Assembly: GCF_001704415.2 (NCBI RefSeq)
Contig: NC_030831.1
Location: forward strand, 45,368,134 to 45,432,133
Source of the DNA: Capra hircus
Lineage: Eukaryota; Chordata; Mammalia; Artiodactyla; Bovidae
DNA length: 64,000 nucleotides
Direction: 5' to 3'
The notes under the pieces are model-generated. The model was not told where the DNA came from. It was given only the letters and a program-made list of their open reading frames with translations, and ran no database searches. The position numbers and the translations under genes were made by a program. This document shows positions 33,896 to 43,990 of this stretch, piece after piece. Every line of letters begins with the position of its first letter. Positions within the stretch are counted from its first letter, which is position 1.

Positions 33896-33909
33896 CCCTA
33901 CACAATATT

Positions 33910-34100
33910 GTAGGCAGGAAAGATTGAAGGAGGGAGGAGAAGGGGAAGACAGAGGATGAGATGGATGGATGGCATCACTGACTTGATGGACATGAGTTTA
34001 AGTAAACTCAGGGAGTTAGTGATGGACAGGGAGGCCTGGCAGGTTGCAGTCCATGGGGTCACAAAGAGTCAGAGAAGACTGAGAGACTGGACTGAGCTGA
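33910..34100 (+). mobile_element. BovB LINE 3' end
   Basis: Plus-strand BovB terminus with 'ggaggagaaggggaagacag', 'gatgagatggatggatggca', 'gatggacagggaggcctggc' and a 'gactggactgagctgaa' tail. Only about 190 bases survive. It lies 15 bases after the Bov-A in the same orientation. Confidence 0.88.
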
Positions 34101-34109
34101 AACCTACAA

Positions 34110-34310
34110 AATGAAAGGGTCTGGAGACCACAGCCTTGAAAGTGCCTCCCAGTGTAGGAGGCAGAAGGCTATGAGTGTTATCTTTCAGTGTCTGGCACTA
34201 TATCACTTCCTAGCTGTGCAACAATGGGCAAGGGAGCCACTGGATACCTCCATGTTGACATTTGTAAATAAGGAAAGTAATGGTGGCTACCCCAAAGGTG
34301 AAGCCCTTGG
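34110..34310 (+). repeat. MIR SINE, diverged
   Basis: 'gtgtctggcactatatcact' and 'cttcctagctgtgcaacaat' with 'gacatttgtaaataaggaaa' follow MIR order. Confidence 0.5.
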
Positions 34311-35569
34311 ATCTCTCCAGGACACCGAGGCATCATGTGCAGTGAAAGACAGCAGTGTTGTCATTGCTGCTTAGAGTCCTAGAGGGGAATCTGCCACAAG
34401 GCAAGCGCAATGGACACGTTGAGTCCTTAGGTCTCAGGCTGGCCTGGCCCTGGGACTCAGATGTTGCTTCCTGCTCCATCTGGGAGGAAAAAGGACTTCC
34501 TGTTGGAGGAACATCAAGGCCACCTGGTAGGCGCTACACTGTTTTGATCTGGTTTGGACTTACATCCCTGTTTCTGGTCTCCTGCGTTGCCCAGCCACAA
34601 AGCTGAACTCTTGGATTGTAACCACCTGCCCTGCTCCCACCTGCTCTGAGGCCATCCTTCTGATGGACAACAGTGCCCTCTACTCTTTCATTCTGTCGAC
34701 CTTCATTATGTCAATGTGCTAACCTGCTGGGTTGGAAAAATAACTGGTCCCTTTATTCAAATATAGCTTTATATAATTTCTCAGCTTGGGAAATGCTTTT
34801 CCTTGTAGAGATTTCAAGGATAAGTCTGCAAGTAGCTTCCTGCTGAGAGGGGCACAAGATTCAAATGATTCAGACATGGAATCAAATTCAAGCTGGCAGC
34901 CGTTTCATTGCCCTGGGCTCCCCCAGTCAAAACCCTGAAACAGGGATGCTATGAGGTGAGACCACCATGGACCTTGGCTCCAGGACAGAGGGTGGAGCAG
35001 GCTTCTGAAGGTGGGACCTGCTGGAGGCCTGGTAAGATGAGGAGCCTCTGGAGGAACCTGGTCTGTTTGGCTTTAGTAAAAGAGCCAAGTTCAACTTTCA
35101 GATGTGTGTATGTGTGTATGAAAGCTGCACGGAGGGATACCAGGAAGCGAGCGGGCCCTCTGACCACAGAGACCAGGAATGAAGGATCATTTTAATTTTA
35201 AACTTGACTTTCTTTCCCAATCCTGATGAATTTTGGAATTCATTCTCTCAGAAACAGTATGAAAGCGTATACTGTATTTCAGGGCTTCACATGCATCCCA
35301 GGGCTAAATAAAAATAAAATAAAATGAGAAGGTTGAAGTGAGAAAATTTACTTTTCTAATGCCAGCCCTAGGCACTTGATTTGGGGGTTCTGCTAAATGC
35401 TGAAAGAAGAGCAATGTGGAAAAATAAGGGAAACACCTCAGAGCTCTGAGTGAATGAGGAGGGTGTGGGCTGGGAGGGCCAGCTGCCCTGTCCCAGGCCG
35501 AGAGAAAAGGCCCACCACAGCTGGCTTGCCATGGCCTTTTCTATCTTTCATCAGCACAGACTCACAAAT
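34311..35569. other. Unique sequence, no gene seen
   Basis: No named repeat and no convincing exon. Frames of 83-95 codons (34355-34606, 34908-35195) have no recognisable domain. Two AATAAA-like runs at 35307-35325 are in a simple AT-rich patch. Confidence 0.4.
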
Positions 35570-35710
35570 AAAGGCAGCAGAGCATGTAGGGCTAAGCTTA
35601 AATCCTGGCTCTGTCCCTCACCAACTGTGTGGTCTTAGGCAAGTTATTTCACCTCTCTGAGCCTCAGTTTTCTTGTCCATAAAATAAAGAAAATAGTGCT
35701 CAAAGGTCTG
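35570..35710 (+). repeat. MIR SINE, left piece of a split copy
   Basis: 'gcttaaatcctggctctgtc', 'aactgtgtggtcttaggcaa' and 'cctcagttttcttgtccata' are clear MIR. The copy continues at 36158-36231 ('ggcttgttgtaagaattaag') and 37463-37500 ('gtgttcaataaaagaagtta'), so later insertions cut it into three. Confidence 0.85.
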
Positions 35711-36157
35711 TGTTAGTTTGCTAGGTCTGCCATAACAAAGTGTCATAGACAAGGAGGCTTAAACAGATAATTGATTATCTTAGAATAAACCAGAGCCTAG
35801 AAGTCTGAGAACAAGAGGTCAGAAGGCTTGGTTCCTTCTGAGTGAAGAGGACTCTGTGCCAGGCCTCTCCCCTGGCTCCTGGGGGTTAGCTGGCAGCTTC
35901 GGCAGACCTTTGCACGTAGAAGCATTGTCTACATGTCTTTGTGTGGCATTATCCCTATCTGTATGTCTCCCTGTCCAAATTTCCTCTTTGATAAGGACAA
36001 TAGACACATTGGACTAGGGGTCCATCCTATTTCACTGTGATCTGATCTTAACTAACTTCATCTACAAAGACCCTGTTTCCAAATAAATCACTTTCTGAGG
36101 TATCCGGGTTGGACTTTAGCCTATGAATTTGAGGGGAAAAAATTAAAACCATAACAG
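35711..36157 (-). repeat. MaLR LTR (MST/MLT1 group), solitary
   Basis: On the plus strand it begins 'tgttagtttgctaggtctgc' and ends 'ccataaca'. On the minus strand it therefore has the TG...CA ends of an LTR, with internal 'ccttatcaaagaggaaattt' and 'tttggaaacagggtctttgt' typical of this group. It sits inside the split MIR. No internal retroviral-like coding sequence accompanies it. Confidence 0.85.
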
Positions 36158-36231
36158 GCTTGTTGTAAGAATTAAGAAGTTAGATCTGCATTAAAAGTAC
36201 TTAACATAATCTCCATTAAAAGTAAATGTTC
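36158..36231 (+). repeat. MIR SINE, middle piece
   Basis: 'gttgtaagaattaagaagtt' and 'ttaaaagtacttaacataat' continue the MIR interrupted at 35710. The last 16 bases also form the left target duplication of the following L1. Confidence 0.75.
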
Positions 36232-36745
36232 CAGTTTGCATTCCCATCAACAGTGTAAGAGGTTTCCCTTTTCTCCACACCCTCTCCAGCATTTATTGTT
36301 CGTAAACTTTTGGATGATGGCCATTCTGACCAGTGTGAGATGATACCTCGTTGCGGTTTTAATTTGTATTTCTCTAATAATGAGTGATGTTGAGCATCTT
36401 TGCATGTGTTTATTAGCCATCTGTATGTCTTCTTTGAGAAATGTCTGTTTAGGTCTTTTGCCCACTGTTTGATTGGGTTGTTCATTTTTCTGGTATTGAG
36501 CTGCATGAGTTGCTTGAATATTTTGGAGGTTAATTATTTGTCAGTTGTTTCATTTGCTATTATTTTCTCCCATTCTGAGGACTGTCTTTTCACCTTGCTT
36601 ATAGTTTACTTTGTGTGCAAAAGCTTTTAAGTTTAATTAGGTCCCACTTGTTTATTTTTGTTTTTATTTCCATTACTCTGGGATGTGAGTCATAGAGGAT
36701 TTTGCTGTGATTTATGTCAGAGAGTGTTCTGCCTATGTTTTCCTC
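36232..36745 (-). pseudogene. L1 ORF2 fragment, inverted 5' part of a twin-primed L1
   Basis: The minus strand encodes C-terminal L1 ORF2 sequence, seen as 'MNNPIKQWAKDLNRHFSKK' in the frame at 36216-36506. It is interrupted by frameshifts. Its 3' edge (36232, 'tgggaatgcaaactgg' on the minus strand) is nearly contiguous in the L1 consensus with the start of the plus-strand segment at 36746. That identifies it as the inverted half of one insertion. Confidence 0.88.
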
Positions 36746-37460
36746 AGATAACTGTGTGGAGATTTCTTAAAAAACTGGGAATAGAACCACCATATGACCC
36801 AACAATCCCACATGGTGAACATATACCCTGAAGAAACCAGAATTGAAAGAGACACATGAACCCCAATGTTTACTGCAGCACTATTTACAATAGTTAGGAC
36901 ACGGAAGCAACCTAGATGTCCATCAGCAGGTAAACTGATAAGGAAGTTGCAGTACATATACACATAGGAATATTACTCAGCTATAAAAAGGAACGCATTT
37001 GAGTTAGTTTTAATAAGGTGGATGACCCTGGAGCCTATTACAGAGGGAAGTAAATCAGAAAGAGAAAAACAAATACTGTATATTAATGCATATATTTGGG
37101 ACTTACAAACAGGGTACCAGTGATCCTACTTACAGGGCAGCAAAGGAGACACAGATGCAGAGAACAGACTTTCAGACTCAGCGGGAGAAGGCAAGGGTGG
37201 GAGGATTCGAGAGAATAGCATTGACATGTGTACATTACCATATGTAAAACAGATGGCCGGTGCAAGCTTGATGCATGAAGCAGGGCACCCAAAGCTGATG
37301 CTCTGGGACAACCCAGAGGGATAGAGTGGGGAGGGAGCTGCAAGGAGGGGTTCAAGATTGGGGGGGACACATGTATACCTGTAGCGAATTCATGTTGATG
37401 TATGGCAAAAACCATCACAATATTGTAAAGTAATTATCCTCCAATTAAAACAAATAGCTT
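36746..37460 (+). mobile_element. L1 LINE 3' end (sense part of a twin-primed L1)
   Basis: Starts at 'actgtgtggagatttcttaa', runs through the end of ORF2 ('ccatatgacccaacaatccc', 'ctagatgtccatcagcaggt') and the artiodactyl 3' UTR ('ggacacatgtatacctgtag') to 'tcctccaattaaaacaaata'. Flanking imperfect duplications 'ttaaaagtaaatgttc' (36216-36231) and 'ttaaaagcaagtgttc' (37463-37478) match at 14 of 16 positions. They enclose both this part and the inverted part. Confidence 0.9.
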
Positions 37461-37462
37461 TT

Positions 37463-37500
37463 TTAAAAGCAAGTGTTCAATAAAAGAAGTTATTGCTATT
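37463..37500 (+). repeat. MIR SINE, right piece
   Basis: 'gtgttcaataaaagaagtta' followed by 'ttgctattt' is the MIR 3' end, completing the copy begun at 35570. Confidence 0.65.
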
Positions 37501-38179
37501 TCTATCTTTGGCTAAACCTTCATTTACTTAAGATTTGTCTTTAGCTGGGCCAGATGCCTGGAAAAATATCAGCTTCCATATTTATCGACTATGTCATCTA
37601 ATTTACCCAGGACATGTGTGTGCACAGGAGAGGGGGTGCTGAGCTTGTGGCGATTTCTACGCCAAGTCTACACAATGTCCAGACATGGGCCAGTCCTATG
37701 GCAAAGGTATGGTTACGTATGTGTATGTTGCAAAAACTACACAGGAAAATCCCTTTGCTCCAAAATCTAACCCCCATGAAAATTAACTGCAAGAGACACT
37801 CAGGATTAGCTGCCAGTCACCCAGAGCTCATTTTACTTTAAACACAGGACAAGGGAAGGAGGAAGAAGACTTCATTCCAGGGCCTGAGCCCTGTGCAGGG
37901 AGAGCAGGCTTGGTTAGCAGCACATAACTCCTGGGCACATGCCTGAGAGTGGGTCACTTGGAAAGGCAAAGAGACACAGAGCGAGGAAATGATGGCACAA
38001 TAGAGTGACTGTCACCAGTTCCGCCATAAACCTGGAGGACTGGGCTCCCGTGTGCAACCATCAGGCATCAACCCTAAGGCAGGTGTGTGCTCCTGAGGCC
38101 TGTCCTGGGTCCTCCATGCCCTCCAGCCTCCTGGCCATAAGAAGAGGTGAGAGTCCAGGACTGGGAATCCAAGCGGCAG
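37501..38179. other. Unique sequence, no gene seen
   Basis: No named repeat or recognisable exon. Confidence 0.4.
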
Positions 38180-38335
38180 GCTGAGATGCTGCCACCTGCT
38201 CTGCAGCAGCCTTGCTGTGTGACCCTAGACAAGATTCTCTCCCTCTCTGGGCCTAGGTGGCCTTGTCTGTAAAATGAGCGGGTGGGCTACCTTCTCGCCA
38301 CAGAGTCCATCGTCCTTTGATGTTCTGATTCTGGC
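38180..38335 (+). repeat. MIR SINE
   Basis: 'cagccttgctgtgtgaccct', 'ctccctctctgggcctaggt' and 'ggccttgtctgtaaaatgag' are in MIR order. Confidence 0.75.
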
Positions 38336-38459
38336 TCAGGCCCAGCCCCCGAGTCAGTTAGAAAGAAACCTGCTGAAGTATGAGCATCGTGAGGGATAAG
38401 GCCATCCTCAGCCTAGGCTGCATTCTGGCTGGACTGCTGCTGTGCTGAGGCTGGGCCTC

Positions 38460-38945
38460 TGGATCAGGCTTTGGAAGGAAGAAAAAAGAAGGAGCGATCA
38501 TCTGCCTGCATTAAAAAAGGAAGAGCAAAGTGCCATCTGATGAAAAGCGGCTCCGGCTCGCCCATGCCCATCTTTGAAGCGTGGAAAGGCACTTTCCCTG
38601 AATAGTGTGAGTGAATGTGATGAATGAGGCTATTTGATTAAGCAGGATGAAACTGGTGAGCCAGGCTCTCTGTGTTTTATTTTGCCTAATGGCTTGTAAT
38701 CAGAAATCACGCCGTCATCTTTTCCTAAGTGGGAGCCAGCGGCGAGGCTTACAAGCAGTTCTGCTTCTGCAGCTCTTTTGAAGACTACACTTCTCTCCTG
38801 GAGCCAACGGGAGATTATGAACGTGGAGGGGTCTCTGATGAAGTCTCCACCAACACCAGGGTAATTGGATCACTTTGTCAATTCCGTTAACAGTCCATTG
38901 GTTCAATTTCCTTTTGTAAATCTAGATTCGATAGCCAATACCTAG
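38460..38945. promoter_or_regulatory. Candidate conserved non-coding block
   Basis: Unique sequence with retained CpGs ('agcggctccggctcgccc', 'cacgccgtcatc', 'cagcggcgaggct') next to an AT-rich half with 'gtaattggatca' (homeodomain-type ATTA/TAAT core). No open frame longer than 63 codons. The assignment rests on composition only. Confidence 0.25.
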
Positions 38946-39301
38946 TACGGTGGCTGGTGTCAAGTTACGCACTTCAAAAATATTTATTAAATGAATTAAT
39001 CAGTGAGGGAATGGAACAACGAGGGAATGCATGAATAATGGATGGAAACCTCGTAGGTAAGGGGAAAATAGGTACGAATGAGTTGTTAGCACTTTGTGTC
39101 AAATAGAGGTGGTTTTTGGCAGGACATGAGAGACATTTGTGATGTAGGATCCAACAGTTTATCCCTTAGTGGTAAACACAAAAATGCCTACTCTTTCCCT
39201 CGCTTCCTGTGTAAACTGAGGACAGTTGTTCGGCCTATTTGTACTTCAGTTTTTTCATCTCTACAATGAGGATAATAATAATATCTATCTAGCTCAAAAG
39301 A

Positions 39302-39573
39302 CGGAGAAGGAGATGGCACCCCACTCAAGTACTCTTGCCTGGAAAATCCCACGGACAGAGGAGCCTGGTGGGCTGCAGTCCGTGGGGTCGCAAAGAGTCG
39401 GACATGACTGAGCAACTTCACTTTTACTTTTCGCTTTCGTGCATTGGAGAAGGAAATGGCAACCCACTCCAGTGCTCTTGCTTGGAGAATCCCAGGGACG
39501 GGGAGCCTGGTAGGCTGCCGTCTATGGGGTCACACAGAGTCGGACACAACTGAAGCGACTTAGCAGCAGCAGC
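39302..39573 (+). repeat. Bov-A2 SINE (dimer)
   Basis: Two Bov-A units in tandem, the first from 'ggagaaggagatggcacccc', the second from 'ggagaaggaaatggcaaccc', joined by a 'cacttttacttttcgctttc' linker and ending in 'gcgacttagcagcagcagc'. An exact 11-base duplication 'agctcaaaaga' flanks it (39291-39301 and 39574-39584). It lies near full length and little diverged, so it is comparatively young. Confidence 0.95.
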
Positions 39574-39899
39574 AGCTCAAAAGAAAGGTGGGAAGATGGA
39601 ATGACAGGGTATATCTGAGTGCTGATCGCACTGTGTGGCCCAGTGGGCTCTGGATTAGATGGGGAGAGAAGAACTGGCCCCAGGCCTGAGCTGCAGATGC
39701 ACAAGGCAGCTGCCTTTATAGCTGATTTTAAAGGACAGATAAAGCCCTTCTCTCCCACATAGCATCCCACTGACCTATCGTTTGCTTAAAATTCCTACTC
39801 TTAGAATTCTCTTTGGCCTAAAGCAAGGTCCAGAGAAGTTACATGAGAAGGTCAACCCCCCAAATTACTTTTCAAACTTGAATCTGCCTTCAAAAGACA

Positions 39900-40085
39900 G
39901 GGCGCTGTGCACAGTCAGCAAAGCCTTGGCTTGGGAGGCACTCTATTCAAATCCAGGCTGTGTTATTTACTAGCTGCGTGACCTTGGGCAAATTACTTAG
40001 CTTCTCTGAATCTCAGATTTCTCAATTGTAAATGGCTAATGACATTTACTTCTCAGTATTACCATGGAGATAATATGAGATTATG
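39900..40085 (+). repeat. MIR SINE, near full length
   Basis: 'ggcactctattcaaatccag', 'actagctgcgtgaccttggg' and 'ctgaatctcagatttctcaa' show the complete MIR order. Confidence 0.85.
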
Positions 40086-40212
40086 TACATCAAACTCTCC
40101 ATCTATCACTCATACTCAGTTAAAGGGGAGTGACTACAATACAATTTTTCTCTCCTTAAAAATGTCCGTAAGAACACTATTATGGACGGAATACTTTGTC
40201 ACTGAAAATTTT

Positions 40213-40543
40213 ATACAATGAACCCCAGTGTGCTGGTAATAAGAGGTGGGGTCACTGGGAGGTAATTAGGTGCAGACGAGGTCACTATGGTTAGGCCCCC
40301 AAAGTGGGGTTATCCTCACATAAGGAAAAGAGACCAGAATTCTCTCTTTCTCCATCATGTGAGGCTGTAGTAAGAAGGTGGCCGTCTACAAGCCCAGGAA
40401 GAGAATCCTCACCAAAAACCCAACTGTGCTAGCACCTGGATCTCAGATTTTGATCCTCCAGAGCTGTATGAAACAAAGGTCTGTTGTTCAAGCCACCCAG
40501 TCTGCGGCAGTTTGTTTCAGCAGCCCAAGTTGACTAATACCAA
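40213..40543 (+). repeat. MaLR LTR (MST/MLT1 group), solitary
   Basis: Plus-strand LTR sequence: 'gtggggtcactgggaggtaa', 'cacataaggaaaagagacca', 'ggccgtctacaagcccagga', 'ttcaagccacccagtctgcg' and 'gttgactaatac' at the 3' end. It is the same group as 35711-36157 but in the opposite orientation, about 4 kb away. No internal region survives. Confidence 0.85.
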
Positions 40544-41439
40544 CAGGAAAGGGAATTCTCAAAGATTTCCAACAATACTTGGAGCAATGGCAGCAAGATG
40601 CAGCTTCCAAAGTGACTACTTTGAAAGACATTCCTCATCTTCATATAATCCCTGCTAGAACACACAGAGGATCAGGGAAAGCCCATTGAAAGAGGTAATC
40701 TGGAAATGGGGGTCAGGGAGATGAATACAGTGGGTAGGGGAATGGGGAGAGAGAAGGTCGTTGCTGCTTCCTGGTGGCTCTCACCACTCTCATGAGCCCC
40801 CGGCTTCCTGTTTTCCCTGCCTCTCCCTCCCTATGCTGCCCCCATCCCTCACTCCCATCTTCTGCCAAAGGGAGCCAAGGACAAAGAGTTCTCCTCCTCC
40901 TTCAGAAACTGCTGTGTTCAATTCATTCATTTACCCCCATATTTCGTAACTCAGGATGCTGGGAGCCCGCTCCCTGCTAGAGAATCTAAGGACAAATGAA
41001 TCCTAGTCTTTTGCTGATTTTCTAAATCAGCTTTCTGAACCTTACCTTATCTCTGCCCCAGGACAGAACTGAGGACCCCCACAAGGTCTGCCCACCCAGA
41101 TATTTCGCCTTCACTTTTCCAGGGGATGGTGGGAGTCTAGGGGGTAGTGAAGAAAGAGAGACACACAAAACAATTACATGCAGGGCCATATTTGGGCTGC
41201 AGCAGAGACAAGGGCTAAGTGGAGATTTTCTTCTCACATCTTATTGAGATCACTTTATGCCTCCAATCTCGAGGGAAGCAAGCAGTTTGCACATTTGCCG
41301 TTTCCTATCAGTCGACCATCCGTAGGCCCCACCTTTCACAAAGAGCTTATACGTTAACTGGTCACTTTATCACTGAAATATATTTGGAAAATCAAAATCC
41401 AGCTGTTATAAAGCCATAAACTGGAGACTTTATTACATA
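40544..41439. other. Unique sequence, no gene seen
   Basis: No named repeat. Two overlapping plus frames at 40761-40980 are proline/serine-rich low-complexity and have no domain. Confidence 0.4.
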
Positions 41440-41990
41440 TTGTTTATCATTATGTTAGTATTTGGAGATTCATAATGCAGGGACTTTGAGATCTATCTGT
41501 ATTGCCAAAGAGGCCAAAGTTTATTTCCCTAATAATATGCAAATAGAGCCTTTATACCAGATAATGAATAATCACTTTAGATTAAAGGCTGAATTTTCTT
41601 TTACTGGTACAGGCAGTGCAGCCTTTTGCATGCAGTTAATAATTAATTTAAAGAATTACCACTTCAGTGAGCCCTGCTTACATTATTTATTAAGTGTAAT
41701 TAAAGTATTTATTAGTCAAGTAATAAATGAGGGACAACCCTTAGCACCTCAACAGTGTTGTAAAATAATCACCAACTGTGTTTATCTGCAACGCAATACT
41801 GAGTAAGGCTCAAGTGTGTTGGTAGATGGTTCGCGATCATTCGGTGCCTCAATGGTGGGTGCAGGCCTGGAACGCCCACTTGCTTCTTGGCTTGGTTCAA
41901 TCCATAAGAACTGAGTGCCTTGGCTTTTTCTATTGCTGATCTGTGTTTGTTGATTTAAAACCAAAATAAAGGGGATTTCTTGGTTTAAGC
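41440..41990. promoter_or_regulatory. Candidate conserved non-coding block with octamer motif
   Basis: AT-rich unique sequence free of any repeat. It contains an exact POU octamer 'atgcaaat' (41537-41544), several homeodomain-type cores ('agttaataattaattt', 'agtgtaattaaag') and a 'tttgcatgcagttaat' element. A 114-codon plus frame (41462-41806) crosses it but has no domain and atypical composition. The dense homeodomain/POU motifs are what one sees in developmental enhancers, but AT-rich DNA yields such motifs readily. Confidence 0.3.
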
Positions 41991-42359
41991 TAGCACTCTG
42001 AGGCTACCAAGCTGCTTAAAGCTTAAAATGGCTATCCCAACATTGCCATCTTGGAATTTCTTGAAGGACGGCTGAAATCATTGCCTGTAATTAAGATAAC
42101 TATACAATTCATTGTCCAGACCAGGACAACTTTCTTCAAAAATGAAAGAGGCTATTATTGATAACATATAAAATGAGAGCATTCTAGAGGAAGCCGAATG
42201 GAGCCTCCAAAAATTAACATGACTTTTACCCATTCAGCTAAGTTACTCCTACCAGATTGTAAATATGAGAATCAGTTTCTACTCATAACTACCACTCTCC
42301 ATACGAAGTTTTATATAAAACCCTGGAGGCCCACCTTCTCTCAATTTTAGGCAAATTGG

Positions 42360-42630
42360 GGCTATCCTTGGTCTTTTTTAGGAAACTTTTCCTGGTCTCT
42401 CAACCAGAAATGCCCACACCCTCCTCTAACTCTCACTATACTGCTTACACCTCTGCATGAATCCACTGGCTGGCAATATCTTCATTTATGTCTTTATTTT
42501 AAAATCTTTTCCATGAAGAGACTGCAAACTCTTTTAGGAAAAAGACAGACTGTATTTGTAAAATTTAGTTCTTTCAACACTCTTCCCTTGGTGCCTCACT
42601 GAACGTGGACATGCAGTGAACATTTACTAA
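42360..42630 (+). repeat. L2-like LINE 3' end, diverged
   Basis: 'aggaaacttttcctggtctc', 'ctcactatactgcttacacc', 'tatgtctttattttaaaatc' and 'gagactgcaaactcttttag' follow L2 3'-end order at low identity. Confidence 0.4.
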
Positions 42631-43350
42631 ACAGGCTTTATAGTCTGGAAGCCCCAAGTCTTATTTTCCTAAGCAGAAGAGAGGGTGAAATTTCACTCCA
42701 GGATCACTGAGTAGAATCTGTAACTAAACAAATAGGCCTGTGGAGTGGACATAGGCAGGGAAATGGGCGGCCAGCAGGATCACCAGGGCCGTTCAGGTCT
42801 GCCACAGAAATCACCTGAAGGTGGGACTGTACACAGGTCAACAAAGTCCCAAGACCCACTCCAGTTAACTAGCACCTCCTTGGTAACATGCTCAACCTTT
42901 GTTCTCTGAGTCCCTTATTTGGGATGTTCCCCATCCTGTGCTGACGGAAAAACAAGAGTAAAATCTATTGGAGTGTATACAGGTTAAGAGATGTCCCTGA
43001 GCTTGCCCAGATGATTGGGGCATCTCTCCAAATCCTACCTCCTCACCTATGTGATCCCACCTACCTCCCGTTCCGCCTCCTATCTGAAGACTTTTTCTGA
43101 CAGCCTCTCCAGCCATTTAAAACTTCGCATTGTGCATTCCTCTTATTTCAACACTTTGCATCCATGAGTTGCATAAACCTCCGCTCTCCAGCAAAGGATG
43201 CTCCCTTCTCATTTTCCTACATTTCCCCACATGCTGGGCGCACAGGAGATTCTCAGGAGTGAAGAAAGGGGACCCAGACCTTACCCAGCTCTTCCTGAAC
43301 CCCACCCTCTTCTGCTTCCTGCCTCCACCCTCACGCACTTCCCAGGATCC

Positions 43351-43395
43351 CACGTGTCACTTATCAAAAAGTGATAAGTCACTCATCAAAAGACA
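43351..43395. promoter_or_regulatory. E-box and paired GATA inverted repeat (candidate)
   Basis: 'cacgtg' (43351-43356, E-box) is followed by 'acttatca' (43359-43366) and its exact reverse complement 'tgataagt' (43372-43379), so two GATA core sites face each other across 5 bases. A near repeat 'tcactcatcaaaag' follows directly. An E-box close to GATA sites is a known composite arrangement in blood-lineage enhancers, but the usual spacing of 9-11 bases and single orientation are not met. Confidence 0.25.
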
Positions 43396-43489
43396 TGACC
43401 TATTAAAAAGCAAAGGAAGTGATGTGAGGTCGAAGTTAAAGGGGTTGGCAGGCATTTGAGAAGGCAAACTCGAGAATCAAGCTTCATGC

Positions 43490-43990
43490 TTAATAATAGA
43501 CAACACTACTGGGCCCAAACTTGTGAGCTTATAAATTGATTTGTCTTTGGGCGCTTTACAGAGCTGTTTCTAGGCGACCGACAGGTCGGCTGTATATCAT
43601 GTGTGCTTAGGCCCCGTGCTGTGGCAGCCTGCTCCTGACCTCTTAATCAAGGCGAGTGCTGGGCACTGAGAGGAGATATGTGATCACTTACGGAAACGCC
43701 CAGCTGGCGTCGCTCCCACAAACCATCTGCCTGTCTCGAATGGTCAGACTGGCTGTCTGCTAATGCCCCCTTCTCCTATGAGCCATTTATATATTTCCTC
43801 AGCCTTTTTTTTTTTAAGTGGAAAACAAATAGCATTACTGGATGTGCTCGGCTTGGCTGCAGCTGTGAATCGCAAAGTTGGAAATCAGTCCAAGATAGAG
43901 TCAGACACCACATTCTTTGCTTGGTTGGGGAGAGGGCCAAACTGCTGATCTAGCCCCATTTGGTCTCTGATCTTTTATTTATCTATAAAT
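43490..43990. promoter_or_regulatory. Candidate conserved non-coding block, CpG-retaining
   Basis: Unique sequence with unusually many CpGs ('gggcgctttacag', 'taggcgaccgacaggtcggc', 'tacggaaacgccc', 'ctggcgtcgctccc'). It includes a dyad 'ccgac-ag-gtcgg' at 43578-43589. No repeat or long frame is present. The regulatory call is inferred from composition. Confidence 0.25.

Noticed and set aside
40761..40980. Two overlapping proline/serine-rich frames
   Set aside because: Pyrimidine-rich sequence produces both; no domain, splice sites or conservation evidence.
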